Below the pieces are notes generated by a model. That model saw nothing but the letters and a program-made list of their open reading frames with translations. It did no database searches and was not told the DNA's origin. From JAYVJH01 sp043777595 (lineage in GTDB: Bacteria > Bacteroidota > Bacteroidia > Cytophagales > Spirosomataceae), in NCBI GenBank assembly GCA_043777595.1, contig JAYWHT010000002.1:1-22773 (forward strand): 22,773 nt of DNA, in the 5' to 3' direction. The first letter of the stretch is position 1; every line of letters begins with the position of its first letter. The position numbers and the translations under genes were made by a program. Positions 1 through 8,437 of the stretch are shown here, one piece after another.

Positions 1-13
1 TACTATCTGGTTC

Positions 14-59
14 ATGGTTATCTCTATTTTGGTTTTGCAACCTTGAGATAACCATTTTT
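14..59 (+). terminator. Intrinsic terminator-like hairpin at left edge
   Basis: An 11-bp perfect inverted repeat (ATGGTTATCTC at 14-24 and GAGATAACCAT at 45-55) encloses a 20-nt loop holding a smaller GGTT/AACC stem. A T-run follows at 55-59 on the plus strand. It probably ends a plus-strand gene outside the window that converges on the TerC-family gene, and may also serve that gene on the minus strand, although the T-run is only on the plus side. Confidence 0.6.
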
Positions 60-96
60 ACCCTTTTTTCAAAATAATTCTACTAGCACAATCCGT

Positions 97-1161
97 TCAT
101 GACTCTTTAGCTATTGTCTTGGGCGGGAAAAGCCACGATGCAACTATCGCTATTCCCAAAATACCGACAATGACATAAAGCGAATAAATGGTTTTGAAGC
201 CCCATTGTTCCAAATAGTGATGACCTATCATTTTGAGGCCAATAAAACTTAACAAAACGGCCAAACCGAGTTTGAGATAATAAAACTTGTCGATGATACT
301 TGACAGAAAGAAAAACATAGAACGCAGCCCCATAATGGCAAATACGTTTGAGAAAAAGACAATGTAGGGGTCTTTGGTGATAGAGAAAATGGCAGGGATA
401 GAATCGACAGCAAAAATTAAGTCAGTAACCGAAATGACAAGAACAACTATAAAAAGTGGCGTGATATACCATTTTTTGTACCGTTTGTGAAATATAAAAA
501 AGCGGTCGGTTACGTTGCGTTTATAGACATTGAGGTATTTGGAGGCAAACCTGACGGCTATGTGGTCGCTGGTGTCTATTGCGTCGTCGTCGTCGTCTTG
601 AAAGAACAATTTTACTCCTGTATATACCAAAAATGCGCCAAAAACATAAATTATCCACTCGAAGCGTTGGAGCAGCGCAGAGCCTACAAAAATAAAAATA
701 AAACGCAGGACGATTGCCCCCAAAATACCCCAGACCAATATTTTTTTGTAGAATTTTTTATTTACCCCAAAAGAAGAAAAGATAAGAATGAATACAAAAA
801 TATTGTCGGCAGAGAGCGAATATTCTACCAAATAGCCTGTAATGTATTCAAGAGCCATATTGTTCTGAAAAATCTGTGCGCTCTGAGCAAAGTTGCCAGC
901 TACTAAGCCAACGTGGGGGGCATATTTGAGTTTGACGGCCTCCAAGTCGGCCAGGTTTGTAAAGCCGTGAATGAGATAGCCGTATTGCTGAATAAAAAAA
1001 TAGAAACCAATAGACAACGCCACCCAGATAGCACTCCAAATACCCGCTTCCTTAAAACTTACTACTGTGCTCTTTTTTTTGCTAAATGCACCCAAATCAA
1101 GAAGCATTACAACGAGTACAAAAAGCGAGAAACCACCAAAAAACAATATTTCGTTTGACAT
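97..1161 (-). CDS. TerC/Alx-family integral membrane protein (putative metal ion transporter)
   Basis: A 354-residue polytopic membrane protein of the TerC/Alx family. Visible family marks are the acidic intramembrane motifs LLDLGAF (D22), SLSADNIFVF (D119) and SVTDLIFAVDSIPA (D247, D253), with hydrophobic segments throughout. A cytoplasmic-looking acidic stretch QDDDDDAID lies near residues 188-196. Alx of E. coli is about 320 residues and is linked to manganese export; other TerC proteins are linked to tellurite resistance or to metal loading of exported enzymes. The substrate here cannot be read from sequence. I chose the ATG at 1161 because the open frame extends upstream only through a GTG at 1206 and the extra 15 residues are not typical of the family. 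RhaT lies upstream on the same strand, 133 bp away. No yybP-ykoY-like manganese riboswitch was recognised in the leader. Confidence 0.88.
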   Translation of the reverse strand: MSNEILFFGGFSLFVLVVMLLDLGAFSKKKSTVVSFKEAGIWSAIWVALSIGFYFFIQQYGYLIHGFTNLADLEAVKLKYAPHVGLVAGNFAQSAQIFQNNMALEYITGYLVEYSLSADNIFVFILIFSSFGVNKKFYKKILVWGILGAIVLRFIFIFVGSALLQRFEWIIYVFGAFLVYTGVKLFFQDDDDDAIDTSDHIAVRFASKYLNVYKRNVTDRFFIFHKRYKKWYITPLFIVVLVISVTDLIFAVDSIPAIFSITKDPYIVFFSNVFAIMGLRSMFFFLSSIIDKFYYLKLGLAVLLSFIGLKMIGHHYLEQWGFKTIYSLYVIVGILGIAIVASWLFPPKTIAKES

Positions 1162-1205
1162 ATTAAATTTAAAAAACAGAAACGGCAGCAAGAGCAGTTC
1201 GACCA

Positions 1206-1213
1206 CAAAATTA
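1206..1213 (-). promoter_or_regulatory. Candidate -7 box for the TerC-family gene
   Basis: On the minus strand this reads TAATTTTG, matching the Bacteroidota -7 consensus TAnnTTTG, about 45 nt before the chosen start codon. No TTG is found at the expected -33 spacing, so this is a weak call. The box also overlaps the alternative GTG start at 1206, which supports the shorter gene. Confidence 0.35.
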
Positions 1214-1294
1214 CAAAATTTACAGTTAAGATAACTTTAAATTTTGATTTGTAGTTTCGTTTTGGTTTTTTAAATTATTTGACTGTGTTGGTTT

Positions 1295-2347
1295 TTAGAG
1301 CGAATTACCAATTCCTACAATGACGATGGAGAGCAAAATTATGGAAATACCGACTACAAATGTTCTGAATGTACGACTCGACACACCCGCCCATTCTTTG
1401 AGGTACAAGCCCCAAAAATTAGCAGTCAAAATAATGGTGGACATGTGCAAAATCCATGAACTTGCACCGTTACCGAGTTTACTTTCGCCCATGCCATAAA
1501 AGAAAAACTGCAAAAACCACATAGTACCAGCGATAGCCGAAAAGAGATAATTGGAGGCAAGTGGAGACTTAGGATTAGTGTAGTCGCCAAATGTTTTGTT
1601 GCTGGTATTGAGGTACATACACCACAAAAAATTGGTAGTAAGCCCGCCCCACAGCAAAACGACATAAGTTACGTTGTTCTGAAAAAGCGGATTAAAACCT
1701 TGTGCCACAGCGGCATCGGCCATGGGTTTGCCAGCTTCAATACCAAAATTAAAAAACGAACTCAATATACCCGAAACAATAGCAATCGTCAAGCCTTTGG
1801 CCAAACTAAACTCAGACACACTCGCCTGTTTTTGTTCTTCTGTCAGGTCTTGTTCTTTGAGCATACCTGCACGTCCCGAAACTGCAATACCAATCAAACA
1901 AACAACTACACCCAGCAATACCAACAAGCCTCCATTGGTTGATAGCATATCGGTAAGTGATTTTTTGCCTGTTGTAGGGTTGAAATTGTAATAAATAGAA
2001 GGCACTAACGCCCCAAATGCAGAACAAAAACCCAACGTAACGGAGTTGCCAAGCGACATACCCAAATATCTTACCCCAAGTCCATAAGTAAGGCCACCGA
2101 CTCCCCAAAAAAGGCCCATTGAGTAAGTCAGTAGCAGTATTTTGCTGTCGGTTATTTGTATAATCTGGGCAAAGCCTGGTACTGTCAAATAAGCAGCTAC
2201 GGGTGGCACAACAAACCAAGAAAAAATACCGCCCACTATCCAGTAGCTTTCCCAAGCCCAGTTTTTGACTTTTTTGTACGGTAAATAAAAACTACCCGAC
2301 GAAAACCCGCCAATTGAATGAAAAAGTACTCCCAGAATAGCTTGCAT
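1295..2347 (-). CDS. rhaT: RhaT-type L-rhamnose/proton symporter
   Basis: A 350-residue membrane protein, close in length to E. coli RhaT (344). The N-terminal region follows the RhaT pattern: a first helix, then SFYLPYKKVKNWAWESYW and a VGGIFSWFVVPP segment. Residues 80-100 carry WGVGGLTYGLGVRYLGMSLG, which matches the RhaT motif around GLTMRYLGMSMG. About ten hydrophobic segments are visible. RhaT imports L-rhamnose (and lyxose) with protons across the inner membrane. The open frame begins at a TTG at 2422, but the ATG at 2347 aligns with the family start. No rhamnose isomerase, kinase or aldolase is nearby, so the gene is isolated from its pathway and its substrate could be another deoxy-sugar. 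It is separated from nrdA by a strong hairpin. Confidence 0.88.
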   Translation of the reverse strand: MQAILGVLFHSIGGFSSGSFYLPYKKVKNWAWESYWIVGGIFSWFVVPPVAAYLTVPGFAQIIQITDSKILLLTYSMGLFWGVGGLTYGLGVRYLGMSLGNSVTLGFCSAFGALVPSIYYNFNPTTGKKSLTDMLSTNGGLLVLLGVVVCLIGIAVSGRAGMLKEQDLTEEQKQASVSEFSLAKGLTIAIVSGILSSFFNFGIEAGKPMADAAVAQGFNPLFQNNVTYVVLLWGGLTTNFLWCMYLNTSNKTFGDYTNPKSPLASNYLFSAIAGTMWFLQFFFYGMGESKLGNGASSWILHMSTIILTANFWGLYLKEWAGVSSRTFRTFVVGISIILLSIVIVGIGNSL

Positions 2348-2420
2348 TAGGTTTGGTTTAGAAAATATAATTTGAAAAGTGTTTGAGGGGTGGTTTCTAC
2401 TATTTTTGGAACTATGGCAC

Positions 2421-2460
2421 AAACGACAAAGAGCTGCATTTCTGCAGCCCTTTGTCGTTT
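2421..2460 (-). terminator. Long hairpin downstream of nrdA
   Basis: The arms at 2421-2438 and 2443-2460 pair at 17 of 18 positions, with one A/C mismatch and a 4-nt loop. It lies 22 nt after the nrdA stop codon and before rhaT on the same strand. It is most likely the nrdA transcription terminator, although only a short T-stretch follows on the minus strand. Confidence 0.65.
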
Positions 2461-2482
2461 ATTCCAATCTTAGTGCGGTTGT

Positions 2483-4888
2483 TTATCCGAGCAAAGTTGG
2501 TTCTTCGTCAGTTGTTTCTGGCTTTGGGCTGGCGTGGTCTTGGGCGTATTTTTCGTAGTCCAGTTCTTTTTCTTCAACCTTTGCCACTACTTCAAGCATT
2601 GGTTCGGCTTGTTTTTCGACAGTAAATTTCACTGCATCGACGGCGGCCTGTGTGCGGAGGTAGTACATACCCGTTTTGAGTCCTTTTTTCCAAGCATAAA
2701 AGTGCATTGAAGTCAGTTTTCCAAAACTTGGCCCTTCCATAAATACATTGAGCGATTGGCTTTGACAAATAAATGCCCCACGGTCGGCAGCCATCTCCAA
2801 CAATACTTTTTGTTTTATTTCCCAAGCTGTTTTATAAAGTCCTTTTAGGTTTGAGGGCATTCCTGGGATATTCTGAATCGAGCCGTTGGCTTGCATCAGG
2901 TAATTTTTCATTGATTCGTTCCAGATGCCCAATTTTACCAAGTCTTTCAATAAATATTTATTGATAACCACAAACTCACCCGAAAGTACTCGCCTTACAT
3001 AAATATTGGACGTAAATGGCTCAAAACACTCATTGTTACCTAATATTTGGCTTGTCGAAGCCGTTGGCATTGGGGCCAACAAGAGCGAGTTTCTGACACC
3101 GTGCGTCATGACTTCTTGGCGTAAATCAGCCCAGTTCCAGCGGCCACTTTCTGGCGTTACGTTCCACATATCAAACTGAAAAATACCCTCCGAAATCGGT
3201 GAGCCTTTCCACGTTTGGTACGGCTCCTCAATTTGAGCCAGTTCTTTTGAGGCTACAACTGCTCCATAATAAATGGTTTCAAAAATATCTTTGTTTAGCC
3301 TTGCTGCTTCTTCTGACTCAAAAGGCATTCTCAAAATCGCAAAGGCGTCTGCCAAGCCCTGCACGCCTATACCGATAGGGCGGTGGCGTTTGTTGCTTAG
3401 TTCGGCCTCTGGCACAGGGTAATAGTTAAGGTCGATGATTCTGTTGAGGTTTTTGGTAACAACCTTCGTGATTTCGTATAATTTTTGGTGATTAAATCTC
3501 AAAAACCCGTCGGTGCCTTGTTCAATAAACTTTGGCAACGAGATAGATGCCAGGTTACAAACAGCCACTTCCTCGGGCGAGGTAAACTCCATGATTTCGG
3601 TACAGAGATTCGACGACTTGATTGTACCTAAGTTTTTTTGGTTCGATTTGTTGTTAGCATGGTCTTTGAACAACATATAGGGCGTACCTGTCTCTATTTG
3701 CGACTCCATGATGGCAAACCACAAATCTTGTGCTTTTATTGTTTTACGGACTTTGCCCTCACGCTCGTATTTTTCATAAAGAGCCTCAAAGGCATCACCG
3801 TGGCAGTCGGCCAAGCCTGGGCATTCGTGCGGACACATCAGCGACCATACATCGTTGGCTTCGACACGTTTCATAAACAAATCTGGAATCCAGAGTGCGT
3901 AAAACAGGTCTCTTGCTCGTAGTTCTTCTTTACCGTGGTTTTTTCGCAAGTCCAAAAACTCAAAAACGTCGGCGTGCCAAGGCTCTAAGTACATTGCAAA
4001 CGAGCCTTTGCGCTTACCACCGCCCTGATCTACATAACGAGCCGTGTCGTTGAAAACTCTGAGCATGGGTACAATACCATTTGATGTACCATTTGTGCCT
4101 TTGATATAGCTGCCAGTTGCCCGAATGTTGTGAATACTCAAACCAATACCGCCTGCACTTTGCGAAATCAAAGAACATTGTTTGAGCGTGTCATAAATGC
4201 CCGAGATACTGTCTTCTTTCATTGTCAGCAAAAAACAGCTCGACATTTGGGGCTTGGGCGTACCAGCATTAAAAAGCGTAGGAGTGGCGTGCGTAAACCA
4301 ACGCTCAGAGAGTAAGTTGTATGTTTCTATAACGGCATCAAGGTTATCGTGATGAATACCTACTGCTACACGCATCAGCATGTGTTGCGGTCGTTCTGCT
4401 ATTTTACCATCTATTTTGAGCAAATACGATTTTTCTAAGGTTTTATACCCAAAATAATCGTAGCCATAGTCTCGGTCATAAATAATGGTTGAGTCCAAAA
4501 CTGAGGCATTCTTACGAATAATGTTATAAACCTCCTTGGACAACAAAGCTGCATTTTCGTTGGTTTTGGGGTCGGTATAGGTATAAAGAATCTTCATTGT
4601 AGCCGAAAACGACTTCAATGTATTTTTGTGTAAGTTTGAGATTGCAATACGGGCCGCCAGTGTTGCATAGTCGGGGTGCTTGGTGGTGAGCGAAGCGGCA
4701 GTTTCGGCGGCCAGTGTGTCCAACTCTGAGGTTAATACACCGTCATAAATACCAGAGACAACTTTTTTTGCTACATCTATTGGCTGAACGAAAGTAGCAT
4801 CTAAGCCGTAGCACAGTTTTTCGATACGAGCCGTAATTTTATCAAACTTGACGGACTCGCGCCGGCCATCTCTTTTTATAACATACAT
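2483..4888 (-). CDS. nrdA: Class I ribonucleoside-diphosphate reductase, alpha (large) subunit
   Basis: An 801-residue catalytic subunit that reduces ribonucleoside diphosphates to deoxyribonucleotides. Residues 1-90 form an ATP-cone (starts MYVIKRDGRRESVKFDK), implying allosteric activity control. Active-site residues are visible: C218 in SSCF and C444 in VAVCNLAS as the redox pair, and N427/C429/E431 in SSNLCTE with the thiyl-radical cysteine. The radical-transfer tyrosines are Y742/Y743 in TGMYYLRT. Segments such as WSLMCPHECPGL resemble eukaryotic R1. The tail after about residue 755 is acidic, ends EEPTLLG and contains no cysteine, whereas NrdA proteins normally end in a Cys pair that passes electrons from thioredoxin or glutaredoxin. 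I saw no frameshift that would restore one. No nrdB is in the window, so the radical-generating partner is encoded elsewhere. The ATG at 4888 fits the family N-terminus. Confidence 0.96.
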   Translation of the reverse strand: MYVIKRDGRRESVKFDKITARIEKLCYGLDATFVQPIDVAKKVVSGIYDGVLTSELDTLAAETAASLTTKHPDYATLAARIAISNLHKNTLKSFSATMKILYTYTDPKTNENAALLSKEVYNIIRKNASVLDSTIIYDRDYGYDYFGYKTLEKSYLLKIDGKIAERPQHMLMRVAVGIHHDNLDAVIETYNLLSERWFTHATPTLFNAGTPKPQMSSCFLLTMKEDSISGIYDTLKQCSLISQSAGGIGLSIHNIRATGSYIKGTNGTSNGIVPMLRVFNDTARYVDQGGGKRKGSFAMYLEPWHADVFEFLDLRKNHGKEELRARDLFYALWIPDLFMKRVEANDVWSLMCPHECPGLADCHGDAFEALYEKYEREGKVRKTIKAQDLWFAIMESQIETGTPYMLFKDHANNKSNQKNLGTIKSSNLCTEIMEFTSPEEVAVCNLASISLPKFIEQGTDGFLRFNHQKLYEITKVVTKNLNRIIDLNYYPVPEAELSNKRHRPIGIGVQGLADAFAILRMPFESEEAARLNKDIFETIYYGAVVASKELAQIEEPYQTWKGSPISEGIFQFDMWNVTPESGRWNWADLRQEVMTHGVRNSLLLAPMPTASTSQILGNNECFEPFTSNIYVRRVLSGEFVVINKYLLKDLVKLGIWNESMKNYLMQANGSIQNIPGMPSNLKGLYKTAWEIKQKVLLEMAADRGAFICQSQSLNVFMEGPSFGKLTSMHFYAWKKGLKTGMYYLRTQAAVDAVKFTVEKQAEPMLEVVAKVEEKELDYEKYAQDHASPKPETTDEEPTLLG

Positions 4889-5190
4889 CTTAAATAGTGG
4901 GTAAAGTATTGAAAAATAATAATAATGTGCCAGCAGTGTGGTTCAGTTTGGCGAACAGCCCGCTAAAATAAACATTTTGATTGGTAAATCGTAATCTATT
5001 TTGTTAGTAATAAATACGCTTATGCTTGAATGGCTTTTAAGTCTATGCTATTCAAACCATTAAGTATTTTGTTACCAATAAGTTATCAAATTCTTAGTCA
5101 AGCTATTTGAAATCAAAAAAATATCCCTCACTTTGGTATAACATTTTAGAATTAAGGCAAAGCAGTTAAACAATGAAACTGACCCAAACA

Positions 5191-5220
5191 CAAAAATAAA
5201 AAAGTCAAATCTAAAATCAA
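5191..5220 (-). promoter_or_regulatory. Candidate Bacteroidota promoter reading toward nrdA
   Basis: On the minus strand TTG (5218-5220), a 19-nt spacer and TATTTTTG (5191-5198) fit the TTG-N17-23-TAnnTTTG consensus. Transcription from here would give nrdA a leader of nearly 300 nt, which is unusually long. AT-rich DNA produces chance matches. Confidence 0.35.
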
Positions 5221-5256
5221 AACCATTAGATAAATATTTAATTATTTGACTTTTTT
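5198..5256. repeat. 13-bp perfect inverted repeat between nrdA and the S8 peptidase
   Basis: AAAAAAGTCAAAT (5198-5210) and ATTTGACTTTTTT (5244-5256) are exact inverse complements, separated by 33 nt. Placed between divergent genes, it is not where a terminator is needed. It overlaps both promoter candidates, so it could be an operator, a leader structure or a relic hairpin. Confidence 0.6.
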
Positions 5257-5288
5257 GTTATATTTCAAGAAGATATTTGGTATTTTTG
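5254..5288 (+). promoter_or_regulatory. Candidate promoter for the S8 peptidase cluster, possibly leaderless
   Basis: TTTG at 5254-5257, a 23-nt spacer and TATTTTTG at 5281-5288 fit the Bacteroidota consensus at its widest spacing. The -7 box ends only 4 nt before the ATG at 5293. If it is used, the transcript would begin at or next to the start codon. Confidence 0.4.
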
Positions 5289-5292
5289 AGAT

Positions 5293-6768
5293 ATGAAACA
5301 CACCATAATTTGTAAAAGCATTTTAGTTTTTTTGGTTTTTAATTTTCAATCACTTGCTCAATCTAAGTACTGGATACTATTTAAAGATAAAAACCCATCA
5401 ACGGTCAATATCAATGTTACGAGTTTACCCATTTGTGATGATTATTTACAACTACTTGAAAAACAAAACATTAGGCCGATTCAAAAATCAAAATGGCTCA
5501 ATGCCATTTCTGTTTATCTGACAGATGCACAAAAAACACGAGTCATTGCCCTTGATTTTGTGAAAGACGTGGTTTTGATAGATGGTAAATTTTATGTTGC
5601 TTCACGGCCTCACCAACAGCCTCGGCTTGCCCCTGTGATGGAGCAAGTCGAAGCAGGTGTTTTTCGAGAAAATGGCCTGACGGGCAAAGGTGTGAAGATT
5701 GGAATCATTGATGCGGGTTTTTATGAAGCGCCCAACCACCAGCAACTCAAAGGTGTTTTTGCTAAATTGGCCATACTTTCTAAACGAGACTATGTAAACC
5801 CCAAACATATCACCAATTTTTATACCGATTCTGAGTCTTTCGCAGACTTTCATGGCTCGGAGGTACTTGCTGCCATTGCTGGAACAGATACAGATACACA
5901 ACAAGGGCTGGCCACAGACTCACAGTTTTATTTGGCTCGTACAGACCACGGTGGTCGTGAGTCAAGAGTCGAAGAAGACAACTGGGTGGCGGCCATTGAA
6001 TGGTTGGACAGCCTCGGAGTAAAACTTGTTAATACTTCGCTGGGCTATGCCAAAGGGTTTAATAATCCATCAGAAAACTACGAGCCTCGACAAATGGACG
6101 GGCATACGAGTCTAATTAGCAAGGTAGCCGATATTGCGGTCAATCAAAAAGGAATGTTGCTCGTTATATCGGCAGGTAACGAAGGCGATGACCCAACGTG
6201 GCGCATAATCTCGACCCCCGCCGATGCCGAAGGCGTGATTGCGGTTGGTGCAACTAATCACAAACTATGGAATAAAATTGGGTACAGTAGCATTGGCCCA
6301 GAGTTTATTGTCTATAACAAACCCAATGTAGCGTGCTATTCGCTCTATGGTACGTCGCTATCGGCACCTGTTATTACGGGCTTTGCGGCCTGCCTTATGC
6401 AAGCAAACCCTCTACTGACCAACAAAGAAATTAGAAACATAATCGAAAAATCTGCACATTTGTACCCGTACTGCAACAATTATATTGGTTTTGGCGTGCC
6501 GCAGGCATCAAGAGCTATTGCTTTACTGAAAAATACAAATACACCACTTATCCATTTTAAAGAAATACAGGCGATAGGAAATATAATTACAGTTGTGATA
6601 GACAGCAAAATAGATATAGTTTCTGTTTTTCATAAAAAAAATAAAAACCAAGTAATTGGACAAGACGAAATGAGGGTAGAAAAGGGTAAATTAGTATTAA
6701 AAAGACAGTCCAACGAAGTTTATACAACGATTGATTTGAAAAACGAAGTAATTGAAATTGTCTGGTAA
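5293..6768 (+). CDS. Secreted subtilisin-like (S8 family) serine peptidase
   Basis: A 491-residue S8 peptidase. Residues 1-23 are a Sec signal peptide (MKHTIICKSILVFLVFNFQS, then LAQ). Residues 25-105 look like an I9-type propeptide (starts KYWILFKDK). The catalytic domain, about 115-410, has the full triad: D140 in KIGIIDAGF, H187 in FADFHGSEV and S355 in YGTSLSAP, with the oxyanion Asn N296 in SAGNEGDD. The last 80 residues are beta-rich and do not show a recognisable type IX secretion sorting domain, so the periplasm or Sec-dependent export is as likely as surface display. It is the first gene of a compact cluster: the acetyltransferase begins 15 nt after its stop. The physiological substrate is unknown. 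Confidence 0.93.
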   Translation: MKHTIICKSILVFLVFNFQSLAQSKYWILFKDKNPSTVNINVTSLPICDDYLQLLEKQNIRPIQKSKWLNAISVYLTDAQKTRVIALDFVKDVVLIDGKFYVASRPHQQPRLAPVMEQVEAGVFRENGLTGKGVKIGIIDAGFYEAPNHQQLKGVFAKLAILSKRDYVNPKHITNFYTDSESFADFHGSEVLAAIAGTDTDTQQGLATDSQFYLARTDHGGRESRVEEDNWVAAIEWLDSLGVKLVNTSLGYAKGFNNPSENYEPRQMDGHTSLISKVADIAVNQKGMLLVISAGNEGDDPTWRIISTPADAEGVIAVGATNHKLWNKIGYSSIGPEFIVYNKPNVACYSLYGTSLSAPVITGFAACLMQANPLLTNKEIRNIIEKSAHLYPYCNNYIGFGVPQASRAIALLKNTNTPLIHFKEIQAIGNIITVVIDSKIDIVSVFHKKNKNQVIGQDEMRVEKGKLVLKRQSNEVYTTIDLKNEVIEIVW

Positions 6769-6783
6769 AGACTATTTTGTTAG

Positions 6784-7305
6784 ATGAAAAACGCAATACA
6801 TACCCAATACACCCTTCGTCGCTGGCAAGCTGGCGATGAGCCTGCTTTGGTCAAATATGCCAATAATCATCAGATTTTTCAAAACCTGACCGATGATTTC
6901 CCTTACCCCTATGACTGGAAAGCCGCCGAAAGCTGGATAAAGTTGTGTGAAACTGAAATCAACCCCACAACCTTTGCCATAGAACTAAACCAAGAAGCCA
7001 TTGGTGGCATTGGTATAGTGTTGGGAAGGGGTATTCGCCGCCGTACAGCCGAAATCGGCTACTGGCTCGGTGAGCCTTTTTGGAATCAAGGTATTATGAC
7101 AGCGGTAGTTAAAGAGATGTGTGGGTACACATTTAATAATTTTGATATTCATAGGCTGGTTGCTACTGTCTTTGAATATAACCATGCCTCGATGAAAGTT
7201 CTCGAAAAAGTAGGTTTTGTTTTGGAGGCTATCTTAAAACAAAACACCACAAAAAACAATAAAATGTGGGATGACCATATTTTTGTTAAATTCAGCACCA
7301 AATGA
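6784..7305 (+). CDS. GNAT-family N-acetyltransferase (RimJ/RimL-like)
   Basis: A 173-residue GNAT acetyltransferase that would transfer an acetyl group from acetyl-CoA to an amine. The acetyl-CoA-binding region is visible at residues 88-140: AEIGYWLGEPFWNQGIMTAV, then the HRLVATVFEYNHASMKVLEK segment and VGF, which is the usual RimJ/RimL pattern. The substrate (protein N-terminus, antibiotic or small amine) cannot be told. The gene starts 15 nt after the S8 peptidase and its stop overlaps the next start in an ATGA, so the three genes are very probably co-transcribed and the last two translationally coupled. Confidence 0.88.
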   Translation: MKNAIHTQYTLRRWQAGDEPALVKYANNHQIFQNLTDDFPYPYDWKAAESWIKLCETEINPTTFAIELNQEAIGGIGIVLGRGIRRRTAEIGYWLGEPFWNQGIMTAVVKEMCGYTFNNFDIHRLVATVFEYNHASMKVLEKVGFVLEAILKQNTTKNNKMWDDHIFVKFSTK

Positions 7306-8351
7306 AAAATCAATTTCCTTTTTCTTTACGACTGGCTGGCTCGCTCGTCTCATCACTATTGATTGTCTATATTTTGTATGTGTTGCAAGACATACTCAAA
7401 CCCATTGCTTTTTCGGTTTTGTTTACTGTAATGCTATACCCTCTTTGTCTTCGCCTCGAACGCTGGGGGGTATATCGGGTACTATCTATTTTTATTTGCC
7501 AAATTGTACTTATCACAGCCATTGCCGCTTTGATATACTTAGTATCTGCCCAAATTGCAGATTTTGACGAGGAGATTCCTAAACTTACCCAAAAAACCGC
7601 CGTCTGGACCGGCAAATTACAAACCTACATTTCTGATAACTTTCACCTCAGCAAGCAAAACCAACTATTAGAGAGTAAAAAATATCTAAACGATGGCATC
7701 AAAAACGGGGCTTCGTTCTTTACCAATACCCTCGCTACCACCACAAGTACACTTACCTCGGTGGCGTTAGTACCGTTGTTTGTGTTCTTTCTGTTACTTT
7801 ATCGGGACTTTTTTAGGGCTTTTATTTATCAGCTTTTTCATGTTAAACATAAACGTAAAGTAAATGAGGGTATTCGTCGTATTTATGATGTAGTACAGTC
7901 TTACTTGGTGGGATTGGTACTCGTGATTTTTACTGTTGGATTGCTCAATTCGGCGGGTTTATTATTGTTGGGAATTGACTATGCTATCTTCTTTGGTTTT
8001 TTTGCTGCCTTTCTCTTACTAATTCCCTACATCGGTCTTTTGGTAGGGGCTATTTTGCCTGCACTGATGGCGCTTATCACCAAAGACTCACCGATATATG
8101 CTTTGGCGGTGTTAGGTGTTTTTGGTATTGTGCAGGTATTAGAAAGTAATTTTATTACGCCCTTTATTGTGGGGTCAAAAGTGAGCGTAAATCCACTTGC
8201 AGCCATGATTACGCTTATATTGGGCGGTCAGTTGTGGGGGGTGGCGGGGCTTATTTTGGCTTTGCCTGTTACGGCCATTGTCAAGGTAGTCTTTGACTTA
8301 ATAGATTCTCTAAAACCCTTTGGGTATTTGCTTGGCGAAGCCAAAGAATAA
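7302..8351 (+). CDS. AI-2E/PerM-family transporter
   Basis: A 349-residue membrane protein of the AI-2E transporter (PerM/TqsA/YdiK) family. Two or three helices (about 12-82) are followed by a non-membrane segment (83-150) and then several more helices, with IPYIGLLVGAILPALMAL at 241-258 and GSKVSVNPLAA with GGQLWGVAGLILALP near the C-terminus, all typical of the family. Members have been linked to autoinducer-2 export, sodium/proton exchange and other transport, so the family name should not be taken as proof of signalling. It overlaps the GNAT gene by 4 nt (ATGA). No obvious terminator follows the stop, so read-through to the Rrf2 gene 86 nt downstream is possible. Confidence 0.9.
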   Translation: MKNQFPFSLRLAGSLVSSLLIVYILYVLQDILKPIAFSVLFTVMLYPLCLRLERWGVYRVLSIFICQIVLITAIAALIYLVSAQIADFDEEIPKLTQKTAVWTGKLQTYISDNFHLSKQNQLLESKKYLNDGIKNGASFFTNTLATTTSTLTSVALVPLFVFFLLLYRDFFRAFIYQLFHVKHKRKVNEGIRRIYDVVQSYLVGLVLVIFTVGLLNSAGLLLLGIDYAIFFGFFAAFLLLIPYIGLLVGAILPALMALITKDSPIYALAVLGVFGIVQVLESNFITPFIVGSKVSVNPLAAMITLILGGQLWGVAGLILALPVTAIVKVVFDLIDSLKPFGYLLGEAKE

Positions 8352-8437
8352 AAAAATCAAAAAAAATTTCGTATATCCAATAAAAGTATATTACTTTGGT
8401 CTAAATAGGGATTTATCCTTTAAAAACTCACAACGTT

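Larger units (their letters stand above)
4889..5292. other. 404-bp divergent intergenic region
   Basis: This AT-rich region separates nrdA (minus) and the S8 peptidase gene (plus). It holds a 13-bp inverted repeat and one promoter candidate for each direction, listed separately. I found no plausible coding frame, no RNA gene and no recognisable riboswitch. I looked for paired NrdR boxes upstream of nrdA and did not recognise any. Confidence 0.6.

Noticed and set aside
487..906. Plus-strand open frame of 139 codons within the TerC-family gene
   Set aside because: It is antisense to a well-supported membrane protein gene and shows no sensible domain composition.
4889..5292. Search for NrdR boxes or a riboswitch in the long leader region of nrdA
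   Set aside because: No paired NrdR-like 16-bp boxes and no known riboswitch core were recognised; only short inverted repeats and promoter-like motifs.
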